Positions 10,860 through 22,850 of a stretch of 64,000 bases of DNA are shown piece by piece. The notes beneath the pieces are model-generated. The model saw only the letters and a list, made by a program, of their open reading frames with translations, was not told the origin of the DNA and searched no databases. Positions within the stretch are counted from its first letter, which is position 1; the number at the start of each line of letters is the position of its first letter. This stretch comes from Cristatella mucedo (taxonomy: Eukaryota; Bryozoa; Phylactolaemata; Cristatellidae): contig WPIO01000005.1 of NCBI GenBank assembly GCA_009760855.2, forward strand, positions 13,411,001-13,475,000. The letters run 5' to 3'. Position numbers and translations under genes: made by a program.

Positions 10860-11590
10860 CTAATAAAAAAAATAGGCTAACATTATGAGGCTATATGAAC
10901 TCTTTCTATATAACTATACCATTTCAAAATATATTTAAAAACTAGCATAAATTATATATGATGCGAGTTATATTACATATGTATTTCGTCTAATGGAATA
11001 CTATGACTATGAATAAATAAATTTTTAAACAGCATTTCTTGAAATAATTTTTTTCGCGAATTGTGCGCTTACGTCGTTTCGAGCTGTTGTCGGCTCGCTT
11101 TTGTCCTGAGTGCTTTTGTCGGTTGCATGAATTGCGGTACCATGCAGATGAATTCACGTACGAACTTCTTCCACGTAGCAGCGCTGCCCACGACCGCTCG
11201 GTTGACGCAGAGCTGGAAGAGCTTCCGATAGCTCAGTGGCTCCAGGCATTTCCGCTCATTTCCCGGTACAAGGACCCAACGGTACCCACAAAGAACGGCA
11301 GCTCGGCTGCCGGCTCGATCACTCAGACGCCCGCATACGTCATTTCCTACTCTTGCGGTCTGTGGCATTCGCGAGGGCATAACATTATCATTACCGTGCG
11401 ACTCTCACTAGTTCGGGTAGCGGCACAACCAATGCAAGCAAATTTGAAGGATTTGAAGCTCTAAATACGCCAATAGAAACGACACGGCGTTCGATATCCT
11501 CCACGCAGTGCTAACAGCAATGCCGTATTAAAGAGAGCACAAATAATAGTGTGTATATTACAGCTGATACGATAAGGTGACTTCCAACAG
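10860..11590. other. No recognised gene; one open frame
   Basis: AT-rich to about 11060, then more balanced. A + strand frame of 133 codons lies at 11063-11464 and an antisense frame at 11069-11380. Neither product resembles a family I know and neither has supporting splice sites. Could be part of an unknown exon or chance. Confidence 0.3.
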
Positions 11591-11599
11591 ACTTTCTTT

Positions 11600-11712
11600 C
11601 TAGGTGTTTACATTTGCTGCAAAGGAAATAAGATTGAATGGTTAGTGGTAGCATGCTCAATACACAACAAGAATAACATGGTTAGGAGTGACATGCATAG
11701 GGTCAGCATTTA
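11600..11712 (-). mobile_element. LINE A 3' UTR fragment, split by LINE B
   Basis: Reverse of the LINE A 3' UTR, including ACATTTGCTGCAAAGG and AACATGGTTAGGAGTGACATG. The sequence stops at the word for GCATGCTGACC and resumes at 12160 on the other side of a LINE B copy. Confidence 0.75.
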
Positions 11713-12158
11713 TTTAGTGTAATGTAACGTAATGTAATGTAATGTATCTCCTCTGCAACTCCTCAAAGCCATAAAGACTATGTGGGTGTTACGCAGGAGA
11801 GTTTTGTATAGCGCACTCACAGTCTATGCGGCTTTCGATACGCATTCGGTAGCCAAAAGACTTCGCCTCACACAACAAAGAGAAATTGGGAAGCATAGCA
11901 GAGTCAGGAGAGCAGTTGAGGTAGTGAGTAGCATAGAAGTAATAGCTCAGGACCGCTGAAAACGATGAGCTATAGCCGGAATCAGGAGGAGTAGTTGTAG
12001 TTGCGTAAGAATTTTGGAAGCGAGTTCCACAGTTTGGGACCTGCAGAGCTAAAGCTTCTGTTGCCAACGGTCTTTAAGCGGAGAAATAGAACAGCTAATT
12101 TATTGTCCATACAGGACCTGAGGGCACGAGGAGGCTGAAATTGGTGTAGCAGTTCAGC
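11713..12158 (-). mobile_element. LINE family B, nested in LINE A
   Basis: Begins with TAATG-type tail repeats (the reverse of ACATT repeats) at about 11717-11746. It then reads antisense through the B C-terminus (reverse of [11 protein letters not shown] and [21 protein letters not shown] type sequence) and stops inside the LAELLHQFQ region. It is a 5'-truncated copy of about 445 bp in the same orientation as the host LINE A. Confidence 0.8.
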
Positions 12159-12159
12159 T

Positions 12160-12910
12160 AGCTAATGCGGTTAGTGGCAGCACGCACAGTGTCAGCACGC
12201 ATAAGCACATCAAGGACGAATCACAGGGACCCACTTAATGCTGTGATAAATAGGTGCGCTTCTAGTTTCTTTTTAAATGTGGTCAATTCAGATGTCGTGA
12301 TGCAGGTCGGGAGCGAGTTCCAGGAATTGGGCGCATACGAATTAAATGCATGGTCTCCAAAGGATTTGAGGTTTCTATGAGGTATAGGTAAATAGTTAGA
12401 TTCCGAAAAGCGGGTGTACGATGCTGAGCCTGGTGGGGAATTAGATCTGATAGGTAGGCTGCAACCAAAGAATGAAGGGATCTAAAAGTGGGCGACCAAA
12501 CCTTAGTCAATCCGTTGCTTGAATGGTAGGCAGTGCAGGTCTGCGAGAAGTGGTGTGATGTGGCAACTGCGACGCTTACGACAGAGAGGCCTAGCATCAG
12601 AGTTTTGCACCAGCTTTAAGCGCCTGATTGCACAGGCCGGTAGACCAGCAAGCAGTGAGTTTCAGAAGTCAAGACGGGATCTTACAAACGCATGGACCAA
12701 TTTAGATGCTTGTCTAAACAAGCCCGAGTTTTAGCAATTTTATATAGATGAAAGCAGACTTGACTGCGGAGCTGATGCGGTTTTCTAATGAGAGGTCACA
12801 TTAGAACATGACACCGGGATTTCGCGAAGATTCAACCGGAGATGTGCAGGCAGAGCCGATTTTGAGCGTTAGCCTTTCCAACTTTAGAATCACACTTGGT
12901 TGCGACGTAC
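12160..12910 (-). mobile_element. LINE family A, continuation after LINE B
   Basis: Antisense LINE A from the 3' UTR (reverse of GTGATTCGTCC) through the RT C-terminal domain to the region encoding LKIGSASIS. It is the same element as 11600-11712. Several frame breaks. Confidence 0.8.
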
Positions 12911-13903
<993 letters not shown>

Positions 13904-13946
13904 CACACCGAGAGATAGACCGAGACAGAGGCACACAGAAAGACAG

Positions 13947-14212
13947 TGGGTCCCTGCGATTCGTCCTTTATGTGCTTATGCATGCTGACACTGTGCATGC
14001 TGACGCTAACCACATTTGCATGCTGACCCTGTGCATGTCACCCCTAACCATGTTATTCATGTTGTTTGTTTATCAAGCATGATATTACTCACCATTCAAT
14101 TGCATTTCCCTTTGCAGCAAATGTAAAGCGTCTGGAGAGAGATTGAGTTCTCTGAGGGCGCTTTGTCAAGTGCATTAATATTATTGTTATTATTATTACT
14201 ATTAGAGGCAGA
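13947..14212 (+). mobile_element. LINE A 3' end inside GA-rich DNA
   Basis: Starts at GTGGGTCCCTGCGATTCGTCC, contains the full LINE A 3' UTR, and ends with the conserved GAGAGAGATTGAGTTCTCTG hairpin-like end and an ATT tail. Purine-rich (GACAGA) sequence lies on both sides, so a strongly 5'-truncated A copy landed in a GA tract. Confidence 0.85.
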
Positions 14213-14394
14213 GAGAGAGGGACAGAGACAGCGACAGGGAGAGACAGAGAGACAGAAAGAAAAAGATGCAGAAATAGTCGGAGACACCAAGACGTAGAGA
14301 CAAAAGAAAGCAAAAAAGAGAGAGGGTAAAATATATAAATATCCAGTATAAACTGAACACACAATTTATTCAGGTAGTACACATATATGATTAC

Positions 14395-14523
14395 ACAAGT
14401 AATTCGTTTGCTAAGCACTCCAATGGAACTCAATCTCATTCTAGGCGCTCTACATATATAACGCGAGGCCTGCGACCTTTGTCGTTAGGAGGTGAGCGCC
14501 TTACCCCTGGGCCAAACCAGGGT
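14395..14523 (-). mobile_element. SINE-2 copy
   Basis: Reverse strand reads a tRNA-like head (GGTTTGGCCCAGGGGTAAGG, an A-box-like start), a B-box region near CGCAGGCCTCGCG that has decayed, and a 3' end with AGATTGAGTTCCATTGGAG that matches the LINE A end. Confidence 0.6.
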
Positions 14524-15020
14524 GCCTTCAAATAGATTCGCAGGTAAATACACACATCTGGAGCTGAATAAAAATTAGCTGGAGAGGGAACGTAGGGACG
14601 CAGGTTTGAGAGAGGGAAGAGAAAGAGAGCACAAAATTGGACAGCGAGTGCACAGGGAAACAGGACAAGCAGAACAAGGCGAGAGGCAGACGAGGTGGCG
14701 ATTAGAATGAAAAGTGGTGCTATTGAGAAAACGGATGCAAGCACGAGTAAAAAGCAGTCATGAAAAACTTTGAACTGCTACAGCTGAATTCGTGGAGGCA
14801 TCGGTGTGTTCCATGCGATTGTCAGAAAAGCAAGACCTGCTTGACGGTAGACATTGGCGAGATGAACGCGGCCAAATATACGGGTTCTGATTATATGAGC
14901 GCAACAAGGAGCAACTCGTGATGCAATGCCGTAAAAAAATGGTACATAAAAGGAAAATCGACGCGTAGTTGGCAGGCTTTCTATGTTGTCCAGAGCGAAT
15001 CGCTCGAACTTTCGTGCACA
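14524..15020. other. No recognised gene
   Basis: Unremarkable sequence with short frames on the minus strand. No repeat or exon recognised. Confidence 0.3.
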
Positions 15021-15830
15021 AAGCGAGCGACTGCGAGCTGACACCGTGCCCCTAGGTCGTTTCGGTTGAAAGACGCGACTCCCCTATTCCCACTTGGCTG
15101 AACTTCGACAGACGCGCGGGGTCGGCAGCGACGGCCGTTGACGGACGAGCGAACCAGCGTGGAGCGGTGAGGCTCGCCTCTGCTCTGCGGCATGCTCGCC
15201 TCTGCTCTGAGGCTCGCCTCTGCTCTGAGGCTCGCCTCTGCTCTGCGGCATGCTCGCCTCTGCTCTGAGGCTCGCCTCTGCTCTGCGGCCTGCGCGCCGC
15301 GAGTTGCACGTCGCCAGGCCAGCTGTACCGCGGCTACCGCGGTACAGCTCCGTTCGCCGAGCTTGCGGACAAAATTCTCGGCATGCAGATATTCTTCTGC
15401 CGCAGGAAGCCTTAAAACGCTCGAATTCAGCAGTTTTCACAGTCAGCGGCTTTGGAGAGGAGGAGGCCACCTCTTTGCAACCGCTACTAGCCGGCTCGCA
15501 GCCGGCCGCCAGGTCCAAGTCAGCGTTAGCCGGGTACGCGGTCCCGGTGCGTCGGCTCTTGAGAAGTGAACGTCGTCAGCTGTCGCCGCCGCCGCAGCGG
15601 ACGGAGCTCGTCGAGGCCGCGACTCGACTCGACCTGACTCGTCGCTGATGCTGAGGCGCCTGCCTCAAGGGGGCTCGCTCGCGCAGACGACCTGCCGTGC
15701 AGCCGGCTGAGGGTCGCCGTCTCTGGGCGGGTCACAGTACACAGAGTACTCTGAGGGGGCTCGTTGAGAGCAGCTGCTGTTAGGCGGGCGAATCTTGAAG
15801 TCTCGCTCAGCACGTATCGGCGCGAACCTC
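15021..15830. other. GC-rich, CpG-dense island
   Basis: GC-rich with many CpG sites on both strands and open frames in several phases. It contains the 18-bp array at 15168-15295, an inverted repeat CCGCGGTACAGC/GCTGTACCGCGG near 15324-15350, and CAGCTGTCGCCGCCGCCGC near 15580. It looks like a promoter island or an exon 1 region, but no known product can be read. Confidence 0.35.
15168..15295. repeat. 18-bp palindromic tandem array
   Basis: Six units. The core is GAGGCTCGCCTCTGCTCT (18 bp); about every second or third unit is a 22-bp variant beginning GCGGCATGCTCG. The core holds the hairpin GAGGC-TC-GCCTC. No frame is broken because it has no stops in most phases, but the 18/22 alternation shifts frame, which argues against selection as protein. 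Confidence 0.85.
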
Positions 15831-16064
15831 AGCACGCACGTTCACAAAGCTTAATACTTCATCTATATGCCCTATGTGAACGTTCATTACGTCGCCGCGG
15901 TTGAGTCGGATTGATGGAAACGTGGGCGCGGTTACGGCCATATGGCGGCACAGGCGGTACGGCGGCTGCAGCCGGAGAGCGTGGAGAGCGCGAGGAGTGT
16001 GAGCTGGCCGCTCTTGCTCAGGAAACATCCGAGTTTGCATTCAAAGAAAAGCAAATACAGATTG

Positions 16065-16200
16065 GCTGATTCAACTGCCTTGTTTTATATAGCGGCGTAT
16101 GAGCCTTGGCAGCCGTCACTCCTGCTCGCAGCGGGTAATAGAGGATTGCATTCTCTTCAGGACTCGAACCCGCGACCTGGGTTATGTTTTTGTTAACGCG
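16065..16200 (-). mobile_element. SINE-1 copy
   Basis: Reverse strand holds the B-box GCGGGTTCGAGTCC, then TGAAGAGAATGCAATCC, GGCTGCCAAGGCTCATACGCC and a tail ending in CAGTTGAATCAG. It matches other SINE-1 copies but lacks the palindrome. Confidence 0.6.
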
Positions 16201-16484
16201 GGGCTTTGGTAATTTGAAAACACTTACCCTTGTTTGGGCACTTGCTCTTGACAAAGATATCGAGGAGCTATTGACTACGTGTAAAACCATCCATAAATAA
16301 AGCAATTAGTGGCCGCTACCTCGAACAGTGAAAGGTGGGCATAATATGCTAACCTTAATTTTGAGACTTTCGGATGCTTAGCTTGTTAACTTGACTAGTC
16401 ATCTATTCCAATCGCTCAGCGTCGGCTATAAAATCCATCTACGTGACTTCCGTGTTCATGTCTTCATTCGGACTCGCCTAACGG

Positions 16485-16800
16485 ATATTACAAACGCGGT
16501 GTGATGCATCCACGTCCGGTCAGAACTAGGCAGCAAACACAGCGCTCGTAACGGTGCTAGTCTCAACCAACGCGCTACAAGGACTGATGATGTCAGAAAC
16601 TTGTATCTAGCCACGGAACGCGCTCTTATCTTACCACATTAACATCCGTATTCATAGTCCGTATTCATTTATAATGTAGACCAGTCTATTTGCCGGCATC
16701 GGACGGTTACCGGCGTTCAACGGCAGCCAAGACGTACACCAACGGCTCTCCGGCCTAGAGCTGAAATCAGCTCCAATGCCAATGCCAAATCCTGAATCAC
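16485..16800 (+). repeat. Dispersed repeat D, copy 1
   Basis: Aligns by eye with 57965-58300. Shared phrases include CGCTCGTAACG, GCTAGTCTCA, GACGGTTAC, GGCGTTCAAC, GACGTACACCAAC, GGCCTAGAGCT and CAGCTCCAATGCCAATGCC. No coding frame or terminal repeats seen. Confidence 0.6.
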
Positions 16801-16824
16801 AGCTGTCCGCCTCTCTCATGGCGC

Positions 16825-16975
16825 GGGCTTGTTATAATTCATTATATATAATTCATTTATGTAGCGCCCCAAGAGAACTTAATCTCTATTCAAGCGCTTC
16901 ATGTATGCCTCGGGGCTCGAGCCCACGACCTCAGTCAGACCTTGGTCGGGGCGTTATTATACTGCAACGGCAAAT
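16825..16975 (-). mobile_element. SINE-2 copy
   Basis: Reverse strand holds CCGACCAAGGTCTGACTGAGG, the B-box GTGGGCTCGAGCCC, CATACATGAAGCGCTTGAAT, then AGATTAAGTTCTCTTGGGGC and an AT-rich tail. Head tRNA-like, tail LINE A-like. Confidence 0.7.
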
Positions 16976-17259
16976 GACTATCGCATAATCGCGAATAATG
17001 CTTACAAGGGCCTACAAATGAAAACTTGTTTCAGTTATTTTCAAATTGATATTGAATTCAAGTAAATTTTAAAGTGCTCTTTCAGAATCTGTAAGTAACT
17101 CTATTTGACCCAGCACGTCAGAATTTTTAACAATTTGCGTTTTTATTTTACAACACTTTCCCATTCAGTACAATAGCTTTTTACACTTGTTTAATGACAC
17201 TATAATCTGGCTTAAATACAGTTTAAACATACGTCTTCCTTCATTTGAGCAAATATGTT

Positions 17260-17767
17260 TAAACTGCCTCTTCCTCGACTTTCTGCTACATAACATTGCT
17301 GAAATTCGGGCTTGTGTAGGCAAGGATACCACGTCTAAGCTGGTCGATGCATTTGTGACATCCCGTCTTGACTTCTGTAACTTACTGCTTGCTGGCCTAC
17401 CGGCATGGACAATCAGGCGATTACAGCTGGTGCAAAACTCGGCAGCCAGGCTTGTCTGTCGTGAGCGTCGCAGTTGCCACATCACACCACTTCTCGCCGA
17501 CCTGCACTGGCTACCAGTCAGAAAAAGCATCGATTTCAAGGTTCTGTCCCTCACTTTCAGGTCCCTTCATTCTTTGACTCCAGCCTACCTATCAGATATA
17601 CTGCCCTACCAGGCTAAGCATTGTACTACTCGCTTTTCGGAATCTAACTGTTACTTATACCTCGTACAAACCTCAAATCCTTTGGAGGACGTGCCTTTAG
17701 TTCGCATGCTCCCAAAGCCTGGAACTCACTCCCAACTTGCGTCACGACATCCCCTGACTTGACCACA
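17260..17767 (+). mobile_element. LINE family A, 5' half of split copy
   Basis: Encodes the RT C-terminal region (LDFCNLLLAGLPAWTIRRLQ, then SAARLVCRERRSCHITPLLA). It runs to CCCCTGACTTGACCACA at 17767, where LINE B begins. The rest of the same A copy resumes at 19865 with ACATTCAAAAAGAAATTTAA. Confidence 0.85.
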
Positions 17768-19868
17768 AGAACGTCGTTTCGAGAAATCGGGGTCTCAGGC
17801 AGACCTAGTCAATTTTAAAGACTTCCTTCGAGTTTACACCCGAAAGCTTAAAAAAGCCAGGGTTTCTTTTTTCATTAGAAATCTGAATTCCTGCCAGTCG
17901 GACACTAAACAGATTTACAAAACAGTAAACCATTTACTGGCCCATGCTGTCAGGTCTGACTCCCCAGATATTAAGGGCTCAGCCGAAAAGTTTTCAGCCT
18001 TCATTAATGAAAAAATTGTGCACATTTGTGCCTCCATTAAGCCCCCTCCAACCAAAGCAATCGCGGTTCCTCAACCTGTGACTTTTCTTAGAAGGTTCTC
18101 CGATGTTTCTGCCTGTGATGTGGCTGCCTTAGTAAGGTCTAGCAAAAAGAGCTCGTCTCCTGAAGACCCTATACCTTCAACTCTGTGATCTTCACTTGCA
18201 GACCAACTTAGCCCTCCCATAACCAACATTTTTCATGCTTCTTTGGGAAAAGGGGTCGTCCCCAAGTCCTTCAAATCGGCAATCGTTAGACCTATTCTAA
18301 AAAAGCCTGGATTAGACACAGAGGTCCTAGCAAGCTATCGTCCAGTTTCCCTTCTTCCGTTCTTATCAAAGATTCTTGAAAAAACTGTTGCTAAGCAGCT
18401 AGTTGAACATATTGAAAATAATAGAATGTCAGAAACATTTCAGTCAGGGTTCAAGAGGCAGCACTCTACTGAAACTGCTCTCCTCCGTGTTAACAATGAC
18501 ATTCTACGTGGCAACGACGACGGGAATGTCACTGCCCTAACTCTGCTAGATCTGTCTGTTTGCTGCCTTCGACACTGTTGATCACGAAGTTCTGCTTGAA
18601 CGATTGATAACAACGATCGGTCTGGCAGACGAAGCACTGGCGTGGTTTAAATCATACTTGTCTGATCGAGTTCAATCCGTGTCGTGTGGGGGTCAGGTCT
18701 CAGACATGAGAAGGGTCACCTGTGGAGTCCCTCAAGGGTCTGTACTCGGTCCTTTGCTGTTCTCCATTTATACACAACCTCTGGGAAAAGTGATTAAGGC
18801 CCATCGAATAGGATATCACTTCTATGCTGACGATACTCAGTTGTATTTGTCATTTAAACCGTCGGAATCTGCTGCAGCAACTGAGAAACTGAATGCTTGC
18901 CTTGCCGATATTCGATCCTGGATGTCGGAAAACTTCCTGAAATTAAATGACGATAAAACCGAACTGCTTCTCATAGGACACCCTAAGCGTGTGACTGGAT
19001 TAAAAGGCTTTGCTGTTCTAATAGGTGATGCTATTGTGCGACCTTCAGTACGTGCTCGTAATCTAGGTGTCGTGTTCGACAGCTGCCTAGGTTTCAATAG
19101 CTTCTTTCAGAAGACTGCCTCTAGAGCTAGCCATCACATCCGATCCCTATCCAAGATTAGAAGCTGTCTCCCACAGTGGCTTGTAAAACATTCAACTAGC
19201 TCCTTAGTTCTGTCTCGGCTTGATTATTGTAATTCTTTTTTGGCTGGGCTGCCAAAGAAAGCTATTATGCCACTACAGCGGACTATGAATATGGCTGCAA
19301 GGTTGGTCTTCAAGTCCCAGCGGTTTGAGCACGTGTCACCTCTGTTGAAAGAGCTAGGATGGTTGCCGGTTGAGCAAAGGATACAGAGGAAAGTTCTTAC
19401 GCTGACCCACAAGGCCCGCCACGGCTTGGCTCCTTCGTACCTAGCTGAACTGCTGCATCAGTTTCAGCCTGTTCGCGCCCTCAGGTCCTGTGTGGACAAT
19501 AAATTAGCTGTCCCATTCCTCCGCTTAAAGACCGTTGGCGACAGAAGCTTTAGCTCTGCAGGTCCTAGACTGAGGAACTCGCTTCCAAAATTCTTACGCA
19601 ACGACATCTACTCTCCAACTGCCGACTATGGCACATCTTTTTCAGTGGTCCTGAACTGCTACTTCTATGCTACTCACTACCTCAACTGCTCTCCTGACTC
19701 AGCTATGCTATCCACTTTCTCTTTGTTGCGTGAGACGAAGTCTGTTGGCTACCGAATGCGTACCGAAAGCCGCTTAGGCTGTGAGTGCGGTATACAAAAC
19801 TCTCCTGCGTAACACCCACATGGTCTTTATGACTTTGTGGAGTTACTGACGGAGATACATTACATTCA
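17768..19868 (+). mobile_element. LINE family B, longest copy
   Basis: CR1/L2-like non-LTR element of 2.1 kb inserted in LINE A. It starts between the endonuclease and RT domains (QADLVNFKDFLRVYTRKLKK), so the endonuclease is lost. RT order: SYRPVSLLPFLSKILEKTV, FQSGFKRQHSTETALL, LLDLS, then [32 protein letters not shown] (catalytic box near 18822) and [18 protein letters not shown]. The C-terminal block ends [14 protein letters not shown] with TAA at 19810. The 3' tail is ACATT repeats. An in-frame TGA near 18187 and a frameshift near 18566 disable it. Confidence 0.92.
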
Positions 19869-20155
19869 AAAAGAAATTTAAAATGCACCTATTTATGACA
19901 GCATTTAGTGGGTCCCTGTGATTCGTCCTTCATGTGCTTATGCGTGCTGACACTGTTGCATGCTGCCACTGACCACACTTGCATGCTGAATCTGTGCATG
20001 TCACCCCTAACCACGTTATTCATGTTGTTTATTGATCATGCCAATACTCACAATTCAATCGCGTTTCCCTTTGCAGCATATGTGAAGCTCCTAGAAAGAG
20101 ATTGAGTTTTCTAAGGGCGCTGTATAAGTGCATTATTATTATTTTTATTGTTAAC
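19865..20155 (+). mobile_element. LINE family A, 3' half of split copy
   Basis: Continues the A copy from 17767: AAAAAGAAATTTAAAATGCACC, the 3' UTR with GTGATTCGTCC and CATGTCACCCCTAACCA, then the end GAGATTGAGTTTTCTAAGGGC and an ATT tail. Confidence 0.88.
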
Positions 20156-20620
20156 TCTAACCCAGTCATTTTTATGTAAACTGTGTGCCCTTTGAACAAT
20201 TCTCTAATATGTGGACCAGAAAAAAGCCAGCTTTCATTTTTGCCTCGCTAATTGTAGGACACTTTTCTGGTAAGTACTTAAAAGGATCATCTTTTTGGTT
20301 CAGACCTTAGCATAGTTGTACATTAATCCAAGCTCCGTTTGTTTAACTAGACCTTAGGTGTTGCTGCAGTAGACTAGTGAATCCTTCATCCAAAAGTACG
20401 GAAGAAACTCTTTTTCACGATGTCTGTGCCACAAAAATGTAGTACCAAGCGCAAGAAAGTTTCTCTCTTTATTCTAGAACCGAGAGTTCACCGGCCTCTT
20501 TGAGCAGGTCAAGGTCTCTCACTATGTCATCAAGATCAGATTGTGTCATTAGTTTAGACTTTAGAACGTCAAAAGCAACATAGTTGTCATCAAAGCCACC
20601 TTAACAGCCGTTCGTGTACG
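20156..20620. other. No recognised gene
   Basis: AT-leaning sequence between LINE copies. No exon or repeat named. Confidence 0.3.
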
Positions 20621-20624
20621 TGTC

Positions 20625-22040
20625 TGGTTTGCAACTCCGCGAAGCCACGAAACCTTTTATGAGCGGTGCTACGCAGGAGAGCACTTCCTGGAGCGAAACT
20701 AAAACCCTGCGAGGGACTTCTTTCGCATTCGCTAGCAAACAGCCGTCATCTCACTTAACACAGCAACGTGAAAGGCTGAGTCAAAATGATGGGGAAATAG
20801 GTGAGTAGCATAGAAAAATTGTAGCACACTGATAAAAAGCCGCTGCTAAAGTATGCGGCAGGGGTTGAGGTAGTGAGTAGCTTGGAAGTAGCAGCTCAGG
20901 ACCGCTGGAAAGGAAGAACCATAGTCGGCGGCAGCAGGAGAGTAGCTGTTGTTGCGTAAGAATTGCGGCAGAGTTCCACAGTCCACGACCTGCAGAGCTA
21001 AAGCTTCTGTCGCCAACGGTCTTTAAGCGGAGGAATGGAACAGCTAATCTATTGTCCACTGAGAGCTCGAACAGGCTAAAACTGGTGCAGCAGTTCAGCT
21101 AGGTATGGAGGAGCCAAGCCATGGCGGGCTTTGTGGGTCAGCGTAAGATCGTTGCTCTGTATACGTTGCTCAACCGACATCCATCCTAGCTCTTTTAGCA
21201 AAGGAGACACGTTCTCAAACCTCTGGGACTTGAAGACTAGCCTTCGAGTAATATTCATAGTCAGCTGCAGTGATCTAATTGCTTTCTTTGGTAGCCCAGC
21301 CAAAAGGGAATTACAGTAATTAAGCCGAGACAGAACTAAGGAGCTAGGTAAATTTTTTACAAACCACTGTGGAAGACAGCCCCTAATCTTGGATAGGGAT
21401 CGGACGTGATGGCTAGCTGTAGGAGCAGTCTTCTGAATGAATCTTTTAAAATTTAGGCAGCTATCAAAAACGACACCTAAATTTCGAGCACGTAGTGATG
21501 GTCGCACAACAGCATCACTTATTAGAAGAGTGAAGCGTTTGAATTCAACCACGCGCTTAGGGTGTCCTATGAGAAGCAGTTCGGTTTTATCGTCATTTAG
21601 TTTCAAGAAGTTTACCGACATCCAGGATCGAATATCGGCAAGGCAAGCATTCAGTTTCTCAGTTGCTGCAGCAGATTCCGACGGTTTAAATGACAAATAC
21701 AACTGAGTATCGTCAGCATAGAAGTGATATCCTATTCCATGGGCCTTAATCACTTTTCCCAGAGGTTGTGTATAAATGGAGAACAGCAAGGGACCGAGGA
21801 CGGACCCTTGAGGGACTCCACAGCTGACCGGTCTCGTGTGTTAGACCTGACCCCCATACGACACGGATTGAACACGATCAGACAAGTACGATTTCAACCA
21901 ATACCAGTGCTTCGTCTGCCAGAGCGATCGTTGTTCTCAATCGTTTAAGCAGAACATCGTGATCAATGGTTTCGAAGGCAGCTGACAGATCTAGCAGAGC
22001 TAGGGCAGTGACATTCCCGTCATCGTTGCCACGTAGAATT
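20625..22040 (-). mobile_element. LINE family B, long antisense copy
   Basis: Antisense copy with RT sequence keeping [12 protein letters not shown] (reverse, near 21717) and [18 protein letters not shown], then the C-terminal region. The 3' portion near 20630-20870 is scrambled and partly duplicated. Frame breaks occur near 21060 and 21820. The 5' end stops in the LRGNDDG region at about 22040. Confidence 0.85.
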
Positions 22041-22181
22041 TAATTGTGGTGGCTTAAGCAAGAAATTGAAAATCGAACACAGAGTAAGACACACAAAGAA
22101 AGGCAAAATGAAAATAAATGAGTGTATGAAAAATATGAGATCGAGCAAGGCTATATAGGTATGTGAACGTATCGTGTGTAT

Positions 22182-22334
<153 letters not shown>

Positions 22335-22375
22335 ACAGTATATGTTAATATATATATATATATATATATATATTT

Positions 22376-22850
22376 CATTTGTACAGCCTCTATGAGAAAT
22401 TAATCTCTGTTCAGGTGCTTCACAAATAATACTCAGAATAATATATATTATGTAACACCCTCGGAGAGCTGAATATTTTTCTGGGCACTTCAAGGTGTAG
22501 TTTTGTAGAAAGCATTTCCAAATTTTGTGGTAACATCCGCAAGCAGCAGGCACAGTGTAAGCACGAGCATGCACACGAAGGATGAGTCTCAAAGACCCAG
22601 CACCAAGTGCTGTAATTAACAGGTGCGTTTTAAGCTTTTTTTAATGTCGTCATGACAGGGAACGTTGTGACTTCCGTCGTTAGTGACTTCCAGGCTTTGG
22701 GAGCATAGGAACCAAAGGTATGGTTTTCCATGAGGAGTAGTTCTGAGGCTACGGAGCTAGAGCCCACGACCTCGGTCATCAAATATATTCACTTTGACTT
22801 TGATTCGAGGGGAGCAGCTTAACCACCGTGCCAAACTAGCGCGGCATAGA
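22376..22850 (-). mobile_element. SINE-2/LINE A-like 3' end fragments
   Basis: 22376-22425 reversed reads the shared 3' end (AAGCACCTGAACAGAGATTAA); 22460-22500 is a second such end. 22545-22700 is antisense LINE A 3' region (reverse of CAGCATTTAG-type and KAWNSL-type sequence, diverged). 22745-22850 holds a SINE-2 B-box, reversed GTGGGCTCTAGCTCC, and a head. Confidence 0.5.

Noticed and set aside
15084..15518. Minus-strand frame with repeated SRGEPQSRGEP-like order
   Set aside because: It is the translation of the 18/22-bp array; the unit length change shifts frame, and no flanking domain supports a protein.
18604..19812. A 402-codon frame as a host gene
   Set aside because: It is the reverse transcriptase and C-terminal region of LINE B; the 5' part of the element is in other frames with a stop and frameshift.
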